The translations under genes were made by a program, and so were the position numbers. From contig NZ_JAHPYF010000001.1 in the NCBI RefSeq assembly GCF_019041915.1, positions 620,001 to 684,000 of the forward strand: a stretch of DNA of 64,000 bases, in the 5' to 3' direction. The notes under the pieces were generated by a model. It did not search any database. It worked only from the letters and a program-made list of their open reading frames with translations, and was not told the DNA's origin. Below are positions 52,151 through 63,640 of this stretch, piece by piece; position 1 is the first letter of the stretch; each line of letters opens with the position of its first letter. The DNA comes from Collinsella sp. MSK.8.10 (lineage in GTDB: Bacteria > Actinomycetota > Coriobacteriia > Coriobacteriales > Coriobacteriaceae).

Positions 52151-54892
52151 TTACTCGTCCAGGAGATCCTCTGGCATGTCGTTGCCGTCGCCTAGGTCGA
52201 CTGGGGCCTCTTCGGTGTCGGCTGCGGCCTCGGCGCCTTCGCCTTCGGGTTTTTCCTTGGCTGCCGTCATGCGGGCGACAGCGCATACGCGGTCGTTGTC
52301 GTCGACGGTCATCATCTTGACGCCCTGGGTGGCTCGGCCGGTCTGGCTGATTTCGTCGGTCTTGACGCGAATGACCGTCGCGCCTTCCGTCACGATGAAC
52401 AGCTCGTGCTGTGGGCCCACCGTCTTCATGGCCGCGAGGTTGCCCTTGCGCTCGGTCATCTGGATGGTATAGACGCCCTGACCGCCGCGGTTCTGCTCCG
52501 GATAGTCCGCGACCGGCGTGCGCTTGCCGTAGCCGCGCTCGGTGATGACAAACAGGTCACCGTTGCCGTTGGTAACCTCCATACCCAAAACGCTCACGCC
52601 GTCTTTCATGCCGATGCCGCGAACGCCGCTGGTGTCGCGTCCCGTGGCGCGAACCTGGTCCTCGGGGAACATGATCGCCTTGCCCGCAGTGGTGGCCAGG
52701 ATGATCTTGTCGCCCTCGCGCACACGGCGCACGGCGAGCAGTGCGTCGTCGTCCCTCAGGTTAATGGCGATCAGGCCATCACGGCGACTGCGGTCGTAGG
52801 CGCTCATCACGGTCTTCTTAACCATGCCGCTCTTGGTGGCAAACATCAGGTACTCGTCGGCGGGGAACTCGCGGCAGCTGATGACGCTCGCGATCTTCTC
52901 GCCCTCCTCAAAGGGCAGCAGGTTGACGATCGCGGTACCGCGCGCCTGGCGCGTACCCACCGGCAGCTCGTGCACCTTCAGGCGGTAGACCTTGCCCTTG
53001 CTCGAGAAGAACAGCACGTATTCGTGCGTGGATGCGATAAACATCTCGTCGATGACGTCGTCCTCTTTAAGGTTGACGCCCGACACGCCCTTGCCGCCGC
53101 GCTTCTGGGCGCGGTAGGCAGCCACCGGGATGCGCTTCACGTAGCCGGTGTGGGTGATGGTCACGACCATGTCCTCGTCGGCGATGAGGTCCTCAACATC
53201 CAGATCCTTCTCGACATGGCTGATCTCGGTGCGGCGTTTGTCGCCGAACTTCTTCGAGATCTCGCGCATCTCCTCCTTGATGACGCCCAGGATCTTCTCC
53301 TCATGCGCCAGCAGGTCCTCGTAGTAGGCGATGGCGCGGCGCAGGCCGTCCAGCTCTTCTTGGATCTTGTCGCGCTCCAGGCCGGTCAGACGACGCAGCT
53401 TCATCTCGAGGATGGCCGTGGTCTGCTCGGGCGTAAAGCCAAAGCGCTCGATCAGGCGGCCGCTTGCCTCGGAGTCGGTCTGCGAGGAACGGATAATGCT
53501 GATGACCTCGTCGATATGGTCGAGAGCCATCAAGTAGCCCTCGAGGATATGGGCGCGCGCCTGGGCCTTCTTAAGGTCAAAGCGGGTGCGGCGGGTGACG
53601 ACGTCGACCTGGTGGTCGATGTAGTGTTGCAGCATCTCGCGCAGGCTCAGGCATTTGGGAACGCCGTTTACGAGCGCCAGGTTGTTGGCACCAAAGGTCG
53701 TCTGCAGCGAGGTGTACTTATACAGGTTGTTGAGCACGACCTGCGGAATAACGCCCTTCTTGAGCTCGATGACCAGACGGATACCCTTCTGGTTGGACTC
53801 GTCGCGCATGTCCGAGATGCCCTCGATGCGCTTGTCGTTTACGAGCTGGGCGATCTTCTCCTGCAGGGTGCCCTTGTTGACCATGTAGGGAATCTCGGTA
53901 AAGACCAGGCGGCTGCGGCCGGTCTTGGTGGATTCCACGTGGGCCTTGGCGCGCACGGTAATGGAGCCGCGGCCGGTCTCGTAGCTCTGCCTAATGCCGG
54001 CGCTGCCCATGATGATGGCGCCGGTGGGGAAGTCCGGACCGGGCATGATCTGCATAAGCTCGTCGACGGTGGCATCGGGATTGTCAATCAGGTAGCAGGT
54101 GGCCTCGATCGCCTCAGTGAGGTTGTGCGGGGCGATATTGGTGGCCATGCCGACGGCGATGCCCTGGCTGCCGTTGACCAGCAGGTTGGGGAAGCGCGCG
54201 GGCAGCGCCACGGGCTCGGCGAGCGACTCGTCGTAGTTGGGCTGCCAGTCGACGGTATCCTTTTGCAGGTCGCGCAGCAGCTCCATGGCGGGCTTTGCCA
54301 GGCGGCTCTCGGTATAACGCATGGCGGCGGCGCCGTCGCCGTCGATATTGCCGAAGTTACCGTGGCCGTCGATGAGCGGCGTGCGCATGGAGAACCACTG
54401 CGCCAGACGAACCATGGCCTCGTAGACCGCGAAGTCGCCGTGCGGATGGTACTTGCCGATAACCTCGCCGACCGTCCAGGCCGACTTCTTATGCGGGCGG
54501 TTGGGGTAGATGCCGCTCTCGTTCATGGCGTACAGGATGCGGCGGTGCACCGGCTTTAGGCCGTCGCGCACGTCCGGCAGGGCGCGCGCCGTGATGACCG
54601 ACATCGAGTACTCGATGAACGACTGCTTCATCTCGCGGCCGAACTCCGAAATCTGGAGCTGACCGCCGTTAATATCCTCGCCGGCCGAGGCGCCGCGATC
54701 GACCGCACCGAAGCTCTCCTCGAGCTCGGCGTCGTCATCCTCTTCCTCTTCATCCTCGGCGTCGGGGTTATAGGAATCCGGATCGCCGTCCTCGCCCTGC
54801 TCAGCGCGGGCGAGCAGGCGCTTCAGATCATCGGGCATACCGGCGTCGCCGGCCTCGTCCATACCCTCGTTGTTGTTGATATCGTCTGCCAC
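52151..54892 (-). CDS. gyrA: DNA gyrase subunit A
   Basis: 913 residues. After about 70 acidic residues the breakage-reunion domain runs from [29 protein letters not shown] to the catalytic Tyr in [13 protein letters not shown]. The C-terminal domain has the GyrA box QKRGGKGV (in [12 protein letters not shown]) needed for DNA wrapping. The N-terminal and C-terminal acidic tails ([13 protein letters not shown]) make it longer than the usual 820-880. Start codon is GTG at 54892, with GAGGTAAC before it. It ends the gyrB-gyrA unit. Confidence 0.97.
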   Translation of the reverse strand: MADDINNNEGMDEAGDAGMPDDLKRLLARAEQGEDGDPDSYNPDAEDEEEEDDDAELEESFGAVDRGASAGEDINGGQLQISEFGREMKQSFIEYSMSVITARALPDVRDGLKPVHRRILYAMNESGIYPNRPHKKSAWTVGEVIGKYHPHGDFAVYEAMVRLAQWFSMRTPLIDGHGNFGNIDGDGAAAMRYTESRLAKPAMELLRDLQKDTVDWQPNYDESLAEPVALPARFPNLLVNGSQGIAVGMATNIAPHNLTEAIEATCYLIDNPDATVDELMQIMPGPDFPTGAIIMGSAGIRQSYETGRGSITVRAKAHVESTKTGRSRLVFTEIPYMVNKGTLQEKIAQLVNDKRIEGISDMRDESNQKGIRLVIELKKGVIPQVVLNNLYKYTSLQTTFGANNLALVNGVPKCLSLREMLQHYIDHQVDVVTRRTRFDLKKAQARAHILEGYLMALDHIDEVISIIRSSQTDSEASGRLIERFGFTPEQTTAILEMKLRRLTGLERDKIQEELDGLRRAIAYYEDLLAHEEKILGVIKEEMREISKKFGDKRRTEISHVEKDLDVEDLIADEDMVVTITHTGYVKRIPVAAYRAQKRGGKGVSGVNLKEDDVIDEMFIASTHEYVLFFSSKGKVYRLKVHELPVGTRQARGTAIVNLLPFEEGEKIASVISCREFPADEYLMFATKSGMVKKTVMSAYDRSRRDGLIAINLRDDDALLAVRRVREGDKIILATTAGKAIMFPEDQVRATGRDTSGVRGIGMKDGVSVLGMEVTNGNGDLFVITERGYGKRTPVADYPEQNRGGQGVYTIQMTERKGNLAAMKTVGPQHELFIVTEGATVIRVKTDEISQTGRATQGVKMMTVDDNDRVCAVARMTAAKEKPEGEGAEAAADTEEAPVDLGDGNDMPEDLLDE

Positions 54893-54903
54893 GTTACCTC
54901 CTC

Positions 54904-56976
<2,073 letters not shown>

Positions 56977-56983
56977 TTATCGT

Positions 56984-57009
56984 AAAAAAATACCCTCGGG
57001 AACGAGGGT
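56984..57009 (-). terminator. terminator of the dnaA-dnaN-recF-DUF721 run
   Basis: ACCCTCG/CGAGGGT stem with a four-base loop, followed on the minus strand by TTTTTTT. It separates the DUF721 gene from gyrB. Confidence 0.8.
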
Positions 57010-57039
57010 GTTTGGCTCTACAAGGCCACCAGATGCGAT

Positions 57040-57603
57040 TTAAGGCTCTTTTTTGCTTTGCACGCCCTTGGCCCACTCGGCGCTGGCTCTCATGGCGTTC
57101 TCGAGGGCCTCGCGCAGTTTTTGGTCTTCGATGGGCGCCACTTGGCACTCGATCTCGGTGCGCTCGGCCTCACTGAGGTCGGCGTGCGGAGCCGGCGGGC
57201 GCTCGGTCGTCGCCGGGCGCAGGCGCTCCCTGGCGGCGGGTGGCGTGTGGCCGGGCGCGGTGGTTTTGAACACCAGGCCGTCCACATGTGCACCGGCGCG
57301 CTCCATGCGCGCGCGGATGATCTCACGCAACAGCGTCATTTCCTGCGTCCACGAGGGCGAATCGAGATATACCAGCAGCTCATTGGACTCGGGCAGGTAG
57401 CGCAGACCCGTCACATGCCGCCCCTCGCGCGTGCCCGAGCACACCGCGTTCCACGCGCGATAGACCGCGCGCGACTCCTCGGCAGCCTCCATCTGTGCAC
57501 GGCGCTCAGGCGTTGCAGCCGCCAGGATGCGCTGGCGCTCTGCGTTTAAAAACCCACTGAAGGCGACCGTCTCGCTCTCGCGCTCGTAATTAGTACGTCT
57601 CAC
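57040..57603 (-). CDS. DciA-like protein (DUF721)
   Basis: 187 residues of the DUF721 family. The KH-like core is VYRAWNAVCSGTREGRHVTGLRYLPESNELLVYLDSPSWTQEMTLLREIIRARM near residues 48-101, where WNAV and the L-V-Y-x-D-S-x-x-W motif are the family marks. DciA is thought to help load DnaB in bacteria without DnaC. It starts with GTG and overlaps recF by 14 bp, the common Actinobacteria order dnaA-dnaN-recF-DUF721-gyrB-gyrA. Confidence 0.85.
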   Translation of the reverse strand: MRRTNYERESETVAFSGFLNAERQRILAAATPERRAQMEAAEESRAVYRAWNAVCSGTREGRHVTGLRYLPESNELLVYLDSPSWTQEMTLLREIIRARMERAGAHVDGLVFKTTAPGHTPPAARERLRPATTERPPAPHADLSEAERTEIECQVAPIEDQKLREALENAMRASAEWAKGVQSKKEP

Positions 57604-58696
57604 CCATGCTCACCACCTTGGCTCGATCAAGCAGGTCATCGGTAAAATACCCAAGGTTGGTCGTGGTTATGACCGTCTGGATATCATCGCCGATCAGCCG
57701 CAGAAAAGCACCGCGACGCTCGCCGTCGAGCTCGCTCATCACGTCGTCCAGAAGCAACAGCGGAGCAGTACCCAGAACATCGCGAGCCACGGCCACCTCG
57801 GCCACCTTCCAGGACAGCACCAACGTTCGCTGCTGTCCTTGGCTGGCAAATGAACGAGCGGAGCGACCCGCCACGGTAAACTCAATCTCATCGCGATGCG
57901 GTCCCACCAACGTCACGCCGCGGCGAATTTCCTCGTCGGCGTGCTCATCAAGGGCGGCCAGCATGCGCTCGTACGCCCAGCCCTTCAGCTCTTCGCGATC
58001 CTCGACCTGGGGCAAATCCCCCAGTGTGGACGCATAGGACACGTTGGCGGCTTCACCGGACGCCACTTGCCCGTAGGCAGTACGCACATGGCCCGCCAGC
58101 CGGTCGAGCAGGGCCAACCGGTGCACGAGCAGGGCCGAGCCCGCGCGGGCAATCGAATCGTTCCACGCGCCGAGCATCTCACGGCAGCACCAGGTTTCCT
58201 TGAGCAAGGCGTTACGCTGGGTCACGCAGCGCGCATAGGTGCTCGCAAGATCGGCATAGCGTGCGCTCAGTTGCATGCCAAAGTCATCGAGGGCGGCGCG
58301 GCGCACACTGGCGCCTCGCTTAACCATGTCCAGATGGTCGGGGCAAAACAGCACGCTCGGCAGAACCCCGCGCACACCGGCGGCAGAGCATCTCTTGCCG
58401 TTGCGGCTAAACGAGCGCTTACCGTCCTCCGCGCTCAATCCCATATCAAGCACGCGGCCGTCGCCCTCGAGCCTCAGCTCGACCTTGCACGAGCCCACGC
58501 CGTCATGGACGAGCTCGGCTGCGGTCGGATGCCTAAACGAGGCGCCGCTCGTCAGCAGCTGCAGCGCCTCTATGAGATTGGTCTTTCCCGCCGCGTTGGG
58601 TCCCGCAAGTATCGTCACGCCCTCGTCCAGGGCAAGACGATAGCTATCGAAGCTGCGGTAGTGCGCGACGGAAAGATCGCGGGCGAACATGGTCAT
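57590..58696 (-). CDS. recF: DNA replication and repair protein RecF
   Basis: 368 residues, SMC-like ATPase that helps RecA load at gaps. Walker A LAGPNAAGKTNLIEALQLL near residue 31, signature region FASQGQQRTLVLSWKVAEV, and Walker B PLLLLDDVMSELDGERR are all present. It lies 9 bp from dnaN. Confidence 0.93.
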   Translation of the reverse strand: MTMFARDLSVAHYRSFDSYRLALDEGVTILAGPNAAGKTNLIEALQLLTSGASFRHPTAAELVHDGVGSCKVELRLEGDGRVLDMGLSAEDGKRSFSRNGKRCSAAGVRGVLPSVLFCPDHLDMVKRGASVRRAALDDFGMQLSARYADLASTYARCVTQRNALLKETWCCREMLGAWNDSIARAGSALLVHRLALLDRLAGHVRTAYGQVASGEAANVSYASTLGDLPQVEDREELKGWAYERMLAALDEHADEEIRRGVTLVGPHRDEIEFTVAGRSARSFASQGQQRTLVLSWKVAEVAVARDVLGTAPLLLLDDVMSELDGERRGAFLRLIGDDIQTVITTTNLGYFTDDLLDRAKVVSMGETY

Positions 58697-58705
58697 AGCG
58701 CAGCG

Positions 58706-59809
58706 CTAGATGCGGACCGGCATGACCAGGTACAGGTAGTTGATCTTGTCGTAGGACTTGAAGATGCCCGCCTGCGAGTAGCTCTTGAGCTCCAGCGTGA
58801 TCTCCTTCTCCTTGGATAGGGCATTGAGGCAGCCGAAGATGTAGTGGTAGTTGAAGGCGATGGTGCCCGACTCGCCCTCGGCCTCGACATCGATCGTCTC
58901 CTGCGCAAGGTCCTGGTCATTGGAGATGGAGGACAGGCCCATCTGCCCGTTCTCGACATCGATCTCGAACTTGACGGCGGGGTTGGCGCTCGCGATAACG
59001 GCCACGCGCTTGAGGGCGGCGTTAAAGGCGGCGACGTCGATCTTGACGCTCGTCACGCACGAATCGGGGATGAGCTGCTTGTAGTTGGGGTACACGCCCT
59101 CGATGCGGCGCGACACGTAGGTGGTGTTGCCGGCCTCGAAGACGACCTGGGTGTCGGTAGCCCCGATCATGATGGTCGCCTGGCTGGCCATGATGTTCAG
59201 TGCGTCGTTAAAGGCGTCGGCCGGAACGTTGAGCTCAAAGGAGCCTTCGAGGGTCGAGGTCTCGACCTGCGTATCGCACACGGCCAAACGGAAGGAATCG
59301 GTCGCTACCAGGCGCACGGTGTTGTTCTCGACCTTCATGTGCACGCCGCCCAGGATGGGGCGGGCCTTGTCGGTCGAGGTGACGCGCCACACGCGGCCGA
59401 CCATCTCGGACAAGATATCGGTCGGCAGCTCCACGGCACTCTCGATGGCATAGGCCGGAAACTCGGGGAAGTCATTGGCATCGAGCGTGTTCAGCCTAAA
59501 AGAGCTCTTCTCGCAACCAATCAGCACCTGGCGCTCGGACAGCTCAAAGGTGACCGGGGCATCGGGGAGGGTCTTGGTGATATTGGAGAGCATCTTACAG
59601 GGGATAACCATCTCGCCCTCTTCTTCGACATGCGCCGCGATGCGATGACGGATCGAGATGGTGTAGTTAGAGGTCTGGAATTCCAAGATGCCGTCTTGCG
59701 CCTTGACGAGCACGCCCGACAGGATGGGAAGGGTGGATGCCGAAGCGACACCCTTCATAACGACGCCGATGGCTTGTGTAAGCGAGCTCTGGCTGACGGT
59801 GAACTTCAT
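58706..59809 (-). CDS. dnaN: DNA polymerase III subunit beta (sliding clamp)
   Basis: 367 residues, MKFTVSQSSLTQAIGVVMKGVAS at the start, and the three clamp repeats. The characteristic C-terminus is NYLYLVMPVRI. It ties polymerase to DNA. The gene is separated from dnaA by 238 bp that carry AT-rich DNA and candidate DnaA sites. Confidence 0.96.
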   Translation of the reverse strand: MKFTVSQSSLTQAIGVVMKGVASASTLPILSGVLVKAQDGILEFQTSNYTISIRHRIAAHVEEEGEMVIPCKMLSNITKTLPDAPVTFELSERQVLIGCEKSSFRLNTLDANDFPEFPAYAIESAVELPTDILSEMVGRVWRVTSTDKARPILGGVHMKVENNTVRLVATDSFRLAVCDTQVETSTLEGSFELNVPADAFNDALNIMASQATIMIGATDTQVVFEAGNTTYVSRRIEGVYPNYKQLIPDSCVTSVKIDVAAFNAALKRVAVIASANPAVKFEIDVENGQMGLSSISNDQDLAQETIDVEAEGESGTIAFNYHYIFGCLNALSKEKEITLELKSYSQAGIFKSYDKINYLYLVMPVRI

Positions 59810-60047
59810 CTTTTAATACCTTTCTATAGATATAAATATCTTAATAATAGTAATAGCACTGACGAAACTGTTGATTACTCCCAAAGACGCAGGTCAGACC
59901 CAGAAAGAGAATCGACAGCAACCTGTGTGCAACGGGGGTGGTTTTCCACGTTCAAAACCTGCGCAAAACTTTTCATCACCGCGGGTTGGGTTTTAGACAC
60001 CTTATGCCCGTGGTTTCGACAAGTTTTCAACAGGTGTCTCTATTTCC
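59810..60047. other. dnaN-dnaA gap: candidate right part of oriC (DUE and DnaA sites)
   Basis: A run of AT-rich DNA at about 59815-59860 (TATAGATATAAATATCTTAA and on) is the best candidate for the unwinding element. TTTTCCACG at 59942-59950 and TTTTCAACA at 60024-60032 resemble DnaA boxes. The dnaN side is AT-rich and the dnaA side holds the boxes. No TTATCCACA match is present. Confidence 0.55.
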
Positions 60048-61772
60048 CTACGAGCGCAGTGTAATTTTATCGCGCAGCGACTTGAGGTCTTCGGTGACGG
60101 TGCGGTCTTCCTGGATCATCTTCTGGACCTTTTTGTAGCTCGTGCTGACGGTCGAGTGGTTGCGGTTGCCAAATTCGGCGCCCACCGCCGTGGTCGTCAT
60201 TTCGCACATCTCGATGGCCAGGTAGATAGCGATATGGCGTGCTTTGGCGATATTGGCGTTGCGACGCGGGCCGATGAGCTCCTCGTGTGTCACGCCGTAC
60301 TGCTCTTCGATGACGGACTGAACCGTCTGGACGTTGATCTTTTTGGCCGATGTGTCGAAGTACTGGCTGGCGATGGCGTCGATATCGTCAAAGGTGAGCT
60401 CTCCGCCCTCGCGCTCGCGGTCGCCCGCCTCGCCGGCGCAGCGCTCGCAAAAGCTCTCGAGTTCGCGGATGTTGGTGCCCGAGACCTCGGCCATGTGTTT
60501 AAAGTGCTCGTCGGTCAGGTGCCCGCCGTCGCCCCCATAGGCCGCCAGCAGTGAGTCGTCGCCCGCCTCGGGAGCGGCGACGATGGTGTTCTCGTAATAG
60601 CGCTGCAAGATCTTGTATTTCATCTCGTAGCTGGGCTCTGCGACCAGGCAGAGCATTCCGGCGTTGAAGCGGCTGGTCAGACGCTCGTCCATGCTCAGGT
60701 CCTTGGGGGCGCGGTCTGCCGCGATGACGACCTTCTTGTTGTTGCGGATGAACTCGTCCATGAGCTGGAAAAAGTAGTCCACACTCGCGCGCTTGCCGAT
60801 GATGTTTTGGATGTCATCGATGATGAGCACGTCCACGCCGTGGTACGCCTGCATGATGGGGGCGTTGCTCTTCTTTTGACGGTCGAACTCGGTCATCAGG
60901 TCGTCCAGATATGCCTGGGAGTTGGCATACTTGACCTTGATCTCGGGCGACTTCTCGGCGAGCTCGTTTTTGATGGCGAGCAGCAGATGGGTCTTGCCCA
61001 GCCCCGATTTGCCATAGATGAACAGGGATGTGCATGTGCCGCGCTCGTCCGCGAGGGCGGCAAACTTGAGTGCCGAGCGATAGGCATGGCTGTTCTCGGG
61101 GCCGTAGACAAAGTTCTCAAAGGTAAATTTTGAGTTCGCGGCGAGCGGGGCTCCATCCGTATTCTGCTCGGCCGGCACGGTCGGTGCTGGCATGGGTGAA
61201 GCGGGGGCCGCAGCTTGCGTGGATTTAGTCGGCGCTCCGCCCTTCATCTGGTTCATCATGCGACGAAAATCGTCGGCCGAGAGCGTGTTCTTGATTGCAA
61301 TGCCCGAATCCGCGCCCGCCGCTGCGTCGTGAGCGATGGGCATGTGCGTGACGGGTGCGTTCGTTGACGTCGCCGCCGCGCTCGTCAACGGTGCCATTGT
61401 TTCACGGGAAACATCGCTGTGCTGGTGCTCGATTGTCGGCACATCGCCTGCGGAGGCCGGCACCGCCGGGGAAGCAGCGGGAGCCGTGGCGGGCGCCGTG
61501 GCGGCAGCGGATTCCGTCGCGGCGCCTTGCGGTGCCACGATGTCGAGAGCAATCGGTGCAAAGGCGATTTCTTCCAGATAGGCCTCAATAGTCGGCTGAT
61601 GCTTTTTGAGCTGCGCGATGGCAAAGCGCGAGGGGGCCTCGATCGTGAGCGTATCTTCGGTCAGGCTTATGGCGCGCGATTGCCCCAGCATGTTGATGAG
61701 GCGTGCATCTTGGCCGTCGCGCTGGCAAAAGGCGATGGCATCCCCCAGGATGATGCTTGCTTCCTCGTCCAC
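60048..61772 (-). CDS. dnaA: chromosomal replication initiator protein DnaA
   Basis: 574 residues. Domain I is short; a long Ala/Pro-rich domain II runs from about residue 80 to 205. The AAA+ part starts at TFENFVYG (about 217) with Walker A YGKSGLGKTH at about 253 and Walker B VLIIDDIQNI. Domain IV has GPRRNANIAKARHIAIYLAIEMC and a DNA-contact signature that reads FGNRNHSTV instead of the usual GGRDHTTV. Start codon GTG follows GGGAGAGACA. Domain II carries a parS-like 16-mer (61398-61413). Confidence 0.96.
   Translation of the reverse strand: MDEEASIILGDAIAFCQRDGQDARLINMLGQSRAISLTEDTLTIEAPSRFAIAQLKKHQPTIEAYLEEIAFAPIALDIVAPQGAATESAAATAPATAPAASPAVPASAGDVPTIEHQHSDVSRETMAPLTSAAATSTNAPVTHMPIAHDAAAGADSGIAIKNTLSADDFRRMMNQMKGGAPTKSTQAAAPASPMPAPTVPAEQNTDGAPLAANSKFTFENFVYGPENSHAYRSALKFAALADERGTCTSLFIYGKSGLGKTHLLLAIKNELAEKSPEIKVKYANSQAYLDDLMTEFDRQKKSNAPIMQAYHGVDVLIIDDIQNIIGKRASVDYFFQLMDEFIRNNKKVVIAADRAPKDLSMDERLTSRFNAGMLCLVAEPSYEMKYKILQRYYENTIVAAPEAGDDSLLAAYGGDGGHLTDEHFKHMAEVSGTNIRELESFCERCAGEAGDREREGGELTFDDIDAIASQYFDTSAKKINVQTVQSVIEEQYGVTHEELIGPRRNANIAKARHIAIYLAIEMCEMTTTAVGAEFGNRNHSTVSTSYKKVQKMIQEDRTVTEDLKSLRDKITLRS
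61398..61413. promoter_or_regulatory. parS-like centromere site inside dnaA
   Basis: TGTTTCACGGGAAACA matches the ParB-binding consensus TGTTTCACGTGAAACA at 15 of 16 positions. It lies in domain II of DnaA, encoding DVSRET; such VSRET coding signatures mark parS sites in other genomes. The parAB genes are not in the window, but they usually lie close to the origin. Confidence 0.75.
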
Positions 61773-61787
61773 TGTCTCTCCCGTTCT

Positions 61788-63140
61788 TTAGCTCTGAGCT
61801 CGCACGCGAGCGGCGCCGAGTTCGGTCAGATGGTATTTCTGGCCATGCTTGATGACCAAGCCGGCCTGCGCCAAGTCATTGAGCGTGCGTGACCAAGTGG
61901 GGGCCGAGTTTCCAAACGCCCTCGCAAGATCGGTTGCGCCGCACGCTTGATTTTGCGCCAGATAGCCCAGCGCGGCGTTGCCGCGATCGCTTACGAACAC
62001 GTCCGGTTGTGGCTGTGCATACTGATTTACTGCATTAGGATACATCATTTGAGCTGCTGGTTGTTGAGAACTCTGCGTCGGCGGCATTTGCTGTTGAAAA
62101 CTTTGAGGCCACTGTTGGTAAGGCTGCGGAGGCGTCTGCTGGGCCCAGGGGTTGTACTGCTGCTGCGGCATCTGCTGGTACGGCTGCTGATATCCCTGCT
62201 GGTACTGCTGCGGGAACTGCTGGCCATACCCCAGTGGCGGCATCTGCTGATATGGATATCCCTGTTGGTACGGCTGATAGCCCATTTGCTGGCCACCCGG
62301 CGCCCCCGTCGCCTGCTGCATTGCTGCTGCATCCTGATCAGCCAGCGGCATGGCCTCTGGCATGTTTGGCGGCATCGACATAGATGCCGCCTGGGGTTCT
62401 TGTGTGGGAAGCATTCCGGGCTGCTGCATCTGTCCCACGGGGGGCTGCATCTGCTGCGTTGCCACGGGCTGCTGCGCAAAAGCTCCCGGCAGGGGATATG
62501 TGGGCTGCTCCGTCTCGGGCCGCACGGCAGCGCCGCGTCCGCCGGCACGCTCGATTTCCTGCACGCGTTTAGGGTTCAGGCTTACCGTAACCACGGTGCC
62601 GTTGCCCATGTTGTCCTCGATGGATACGGCACCGCCGGCGTTTTCCAAATACTCCTGCACCATGGGAAACCCTGCTCCGGTTCCACGGATATAGCGCTTC
62701 ATCTTGCTGTTTGCGCTGGTAACGCCAAAGTCGAAAGCACGTTCCTTGTCGTCGATGCCGGGTCCTTGATCGGCAAAGCGGATGGTGTCTCCGTCGTCCA
62801 GAATCGAGATGATGGGCTCGGCAAAGTGTGCGTGGATAAAGTTTTCGACAATCTCGCGGATGACCATGAGCGAGATATGGCCACCTTGTTCTTTCATGCA
62901 CTGGTAGACGGTGTTGGTCGTCTCTTCCAAATACGTGCGGACATCTTGCGGATCAATGACGATCACCCGCGGTGTCGACAGCATGTCGTCATAGACGGCG
63001 ATGCGCGCGGCGTACATGGCTTTTGGCGCCTGCGTGGTCGCCTGCTCGCCTTCCGCACGCTCTTCGCGCACGCCGGTGATGTGCTCGTTGTCGGGTGCCG
63101 GGTCTCCGGAATCGACCATGGTGTAAAAGTCGTCAGACAT
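61788..63140 (-). CDS. oriC-linked GHKL ATPase with Gln/Pro-rich linker and winged helix
   Basis: 450 residues. Residues about 80-190 are a GHKL ATPase: N box VIREIVENFIHAHF near 93, G1 FADQGPGI at 122, G2 RGTGAGFPMVQEYLE at 152, and NGTVVTVSL at 180. About 200 residues rich in Gln, Pro, Tyr and Met follow (YQQGYPYQQMPPLGYGQQ and similar). The last 60 residues (LGYLAQNQACGATDLARAFGNSAPTWSRTLNDLAQAGLVI) look like a winged helix. There is no membrane segment or histidine kinase phospho-site. It lies 15 bp upstream of dnaA on the same strand, so it is probably co-transcribed. The function is unknown; control of initiation is an inference. Confidence 0.8.
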   Translation of the reverse strand: MSDDFYTMVDSGDPAPDNEHITGVREERAEGEQATTQAPKAMYAARIAVYDDMLSTPRVIVIDPQDVRTYLEETTNTVYQCMKEQGGHISLMVIREIVENFIHAHFAEPIISILDDGDTIRFADQGPGIDDKERAFDFGVTSANSKMKRYIRGTGAGFPMVQEYLENAGGAVSIEDNMGNGTVVTVSLNPKRVQEIERAGGRGAAVRPETEQPTYPLPGAFAQQPVATQQMQPPVGQMQQPGMLPTQEPQAASMSMPPNMPEAMPLADQDAAAMQQATGAPGGQQMGYQPYQQGYPYQQMPPLGYGQQFPQQYQQGYQQPYQQMPQQQYNPWAQQTPPQPYQQWPQSFQQQMPPTQSSQQPAAQMMYPNAVNQYAQPQPDVFVSDRGNAALGYLAQNQACGATDLARAFGNSAPTWSRTLNDLAQAGLVIKHGQKYHLTELGAARVRAQS

Positions 63141-63383
63141 GCCGCTCGCAATCTTTCAAAAGGTTTCGAACAAATAGTAGCTCACCGTGCAACGTTTCTC
63201 ATCTTTCGACAACTTTTCAAAACTTGTTGAAAACTTTGGAAAACGGGCGAAAAGTTCTCAACATTGCCAACATGACCTGTTGAAAACTCGATGAAATATC
63301 GTGAAAGGTTGCCATGAGGCGCAAATTTCGGTTGCGCTTATGGGGGAACCGTGTGAACTGCGCAACCTTTTACCTTTGATTTC
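63141..63383. other. left part of oriC: repeated DnaA-like sites and nested inverted repeat
   Basis: TTTTCAACA occurs on the minus strand at 63225-63233 and 63278-63286, with variants TTTTCAAAA at 63214-63222 and TTCTCAACA at 63255-63263. A nested inverted repeat follows (AAAGGTTGC at 63304-63312 with GCAACCTTT at 63362-63370, inner GCGCAA/TTGCGC at 63319-63337). No gene is present. Confidence 0.55.
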
Positions 63384-63413
63384 TTGACATTTGAACATTG
63401 ATTTCCCTACAAT
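63384..63413 (+). promoter_or_regulatory. promoter of rpmH-rnpA-yidD
   Basis: TTGACA, an 18-bp spacer and TACAAT; it directs transcription to the right into rpmH, with a leader of about 65 bases. Confidence 0.75.
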
Positions 63414-63485
63414 CTTCAAGCTCACGTGTCTATATCTGCGTCCGCGTCCCCGCGGACACTCGAAATGCAGCAGGAGGAACTTAAG

Positions 63486-63620
63486 ATGAAGCGTACGTAT
63501 CAGCCTAATAAGCGTAAGCGTGCCAAGACCCATGGCTTCCGTGCCCGTATGGCCACTAAGGGTGGTCGTGCCGTGCTCGCCCGTCGTCGTGCCAAGGGCC
63601 GCAAGCGTCTCACTGTCTAG
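63486..63620 (+). CDS. rpmH: 50S ribosomal protein L34
   Basis: 44 residues: [20 protein letters not shown] and the basic remainder to GRKRLTV. The frame extends to 63426, but ATG at 63486 is the family start and has AGGAGG upstream. First gene right of the origin. Confidence 0.97.
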   Translation: MKRTYQPNKRKRAKTHGFRARMATKGGRAVLARRRAKGRKRLTV

Positions 63621-63640
63621 CAGCGATACACACATCTCGC

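Noticed and set aside
62040..62330. Short repeats suggesting a tandem or CRISPR-like array
   Set aside because: They are codons of the Gln/Pro/Tyr-rich linker in the ATPase gene; units are irregular and without spacers.
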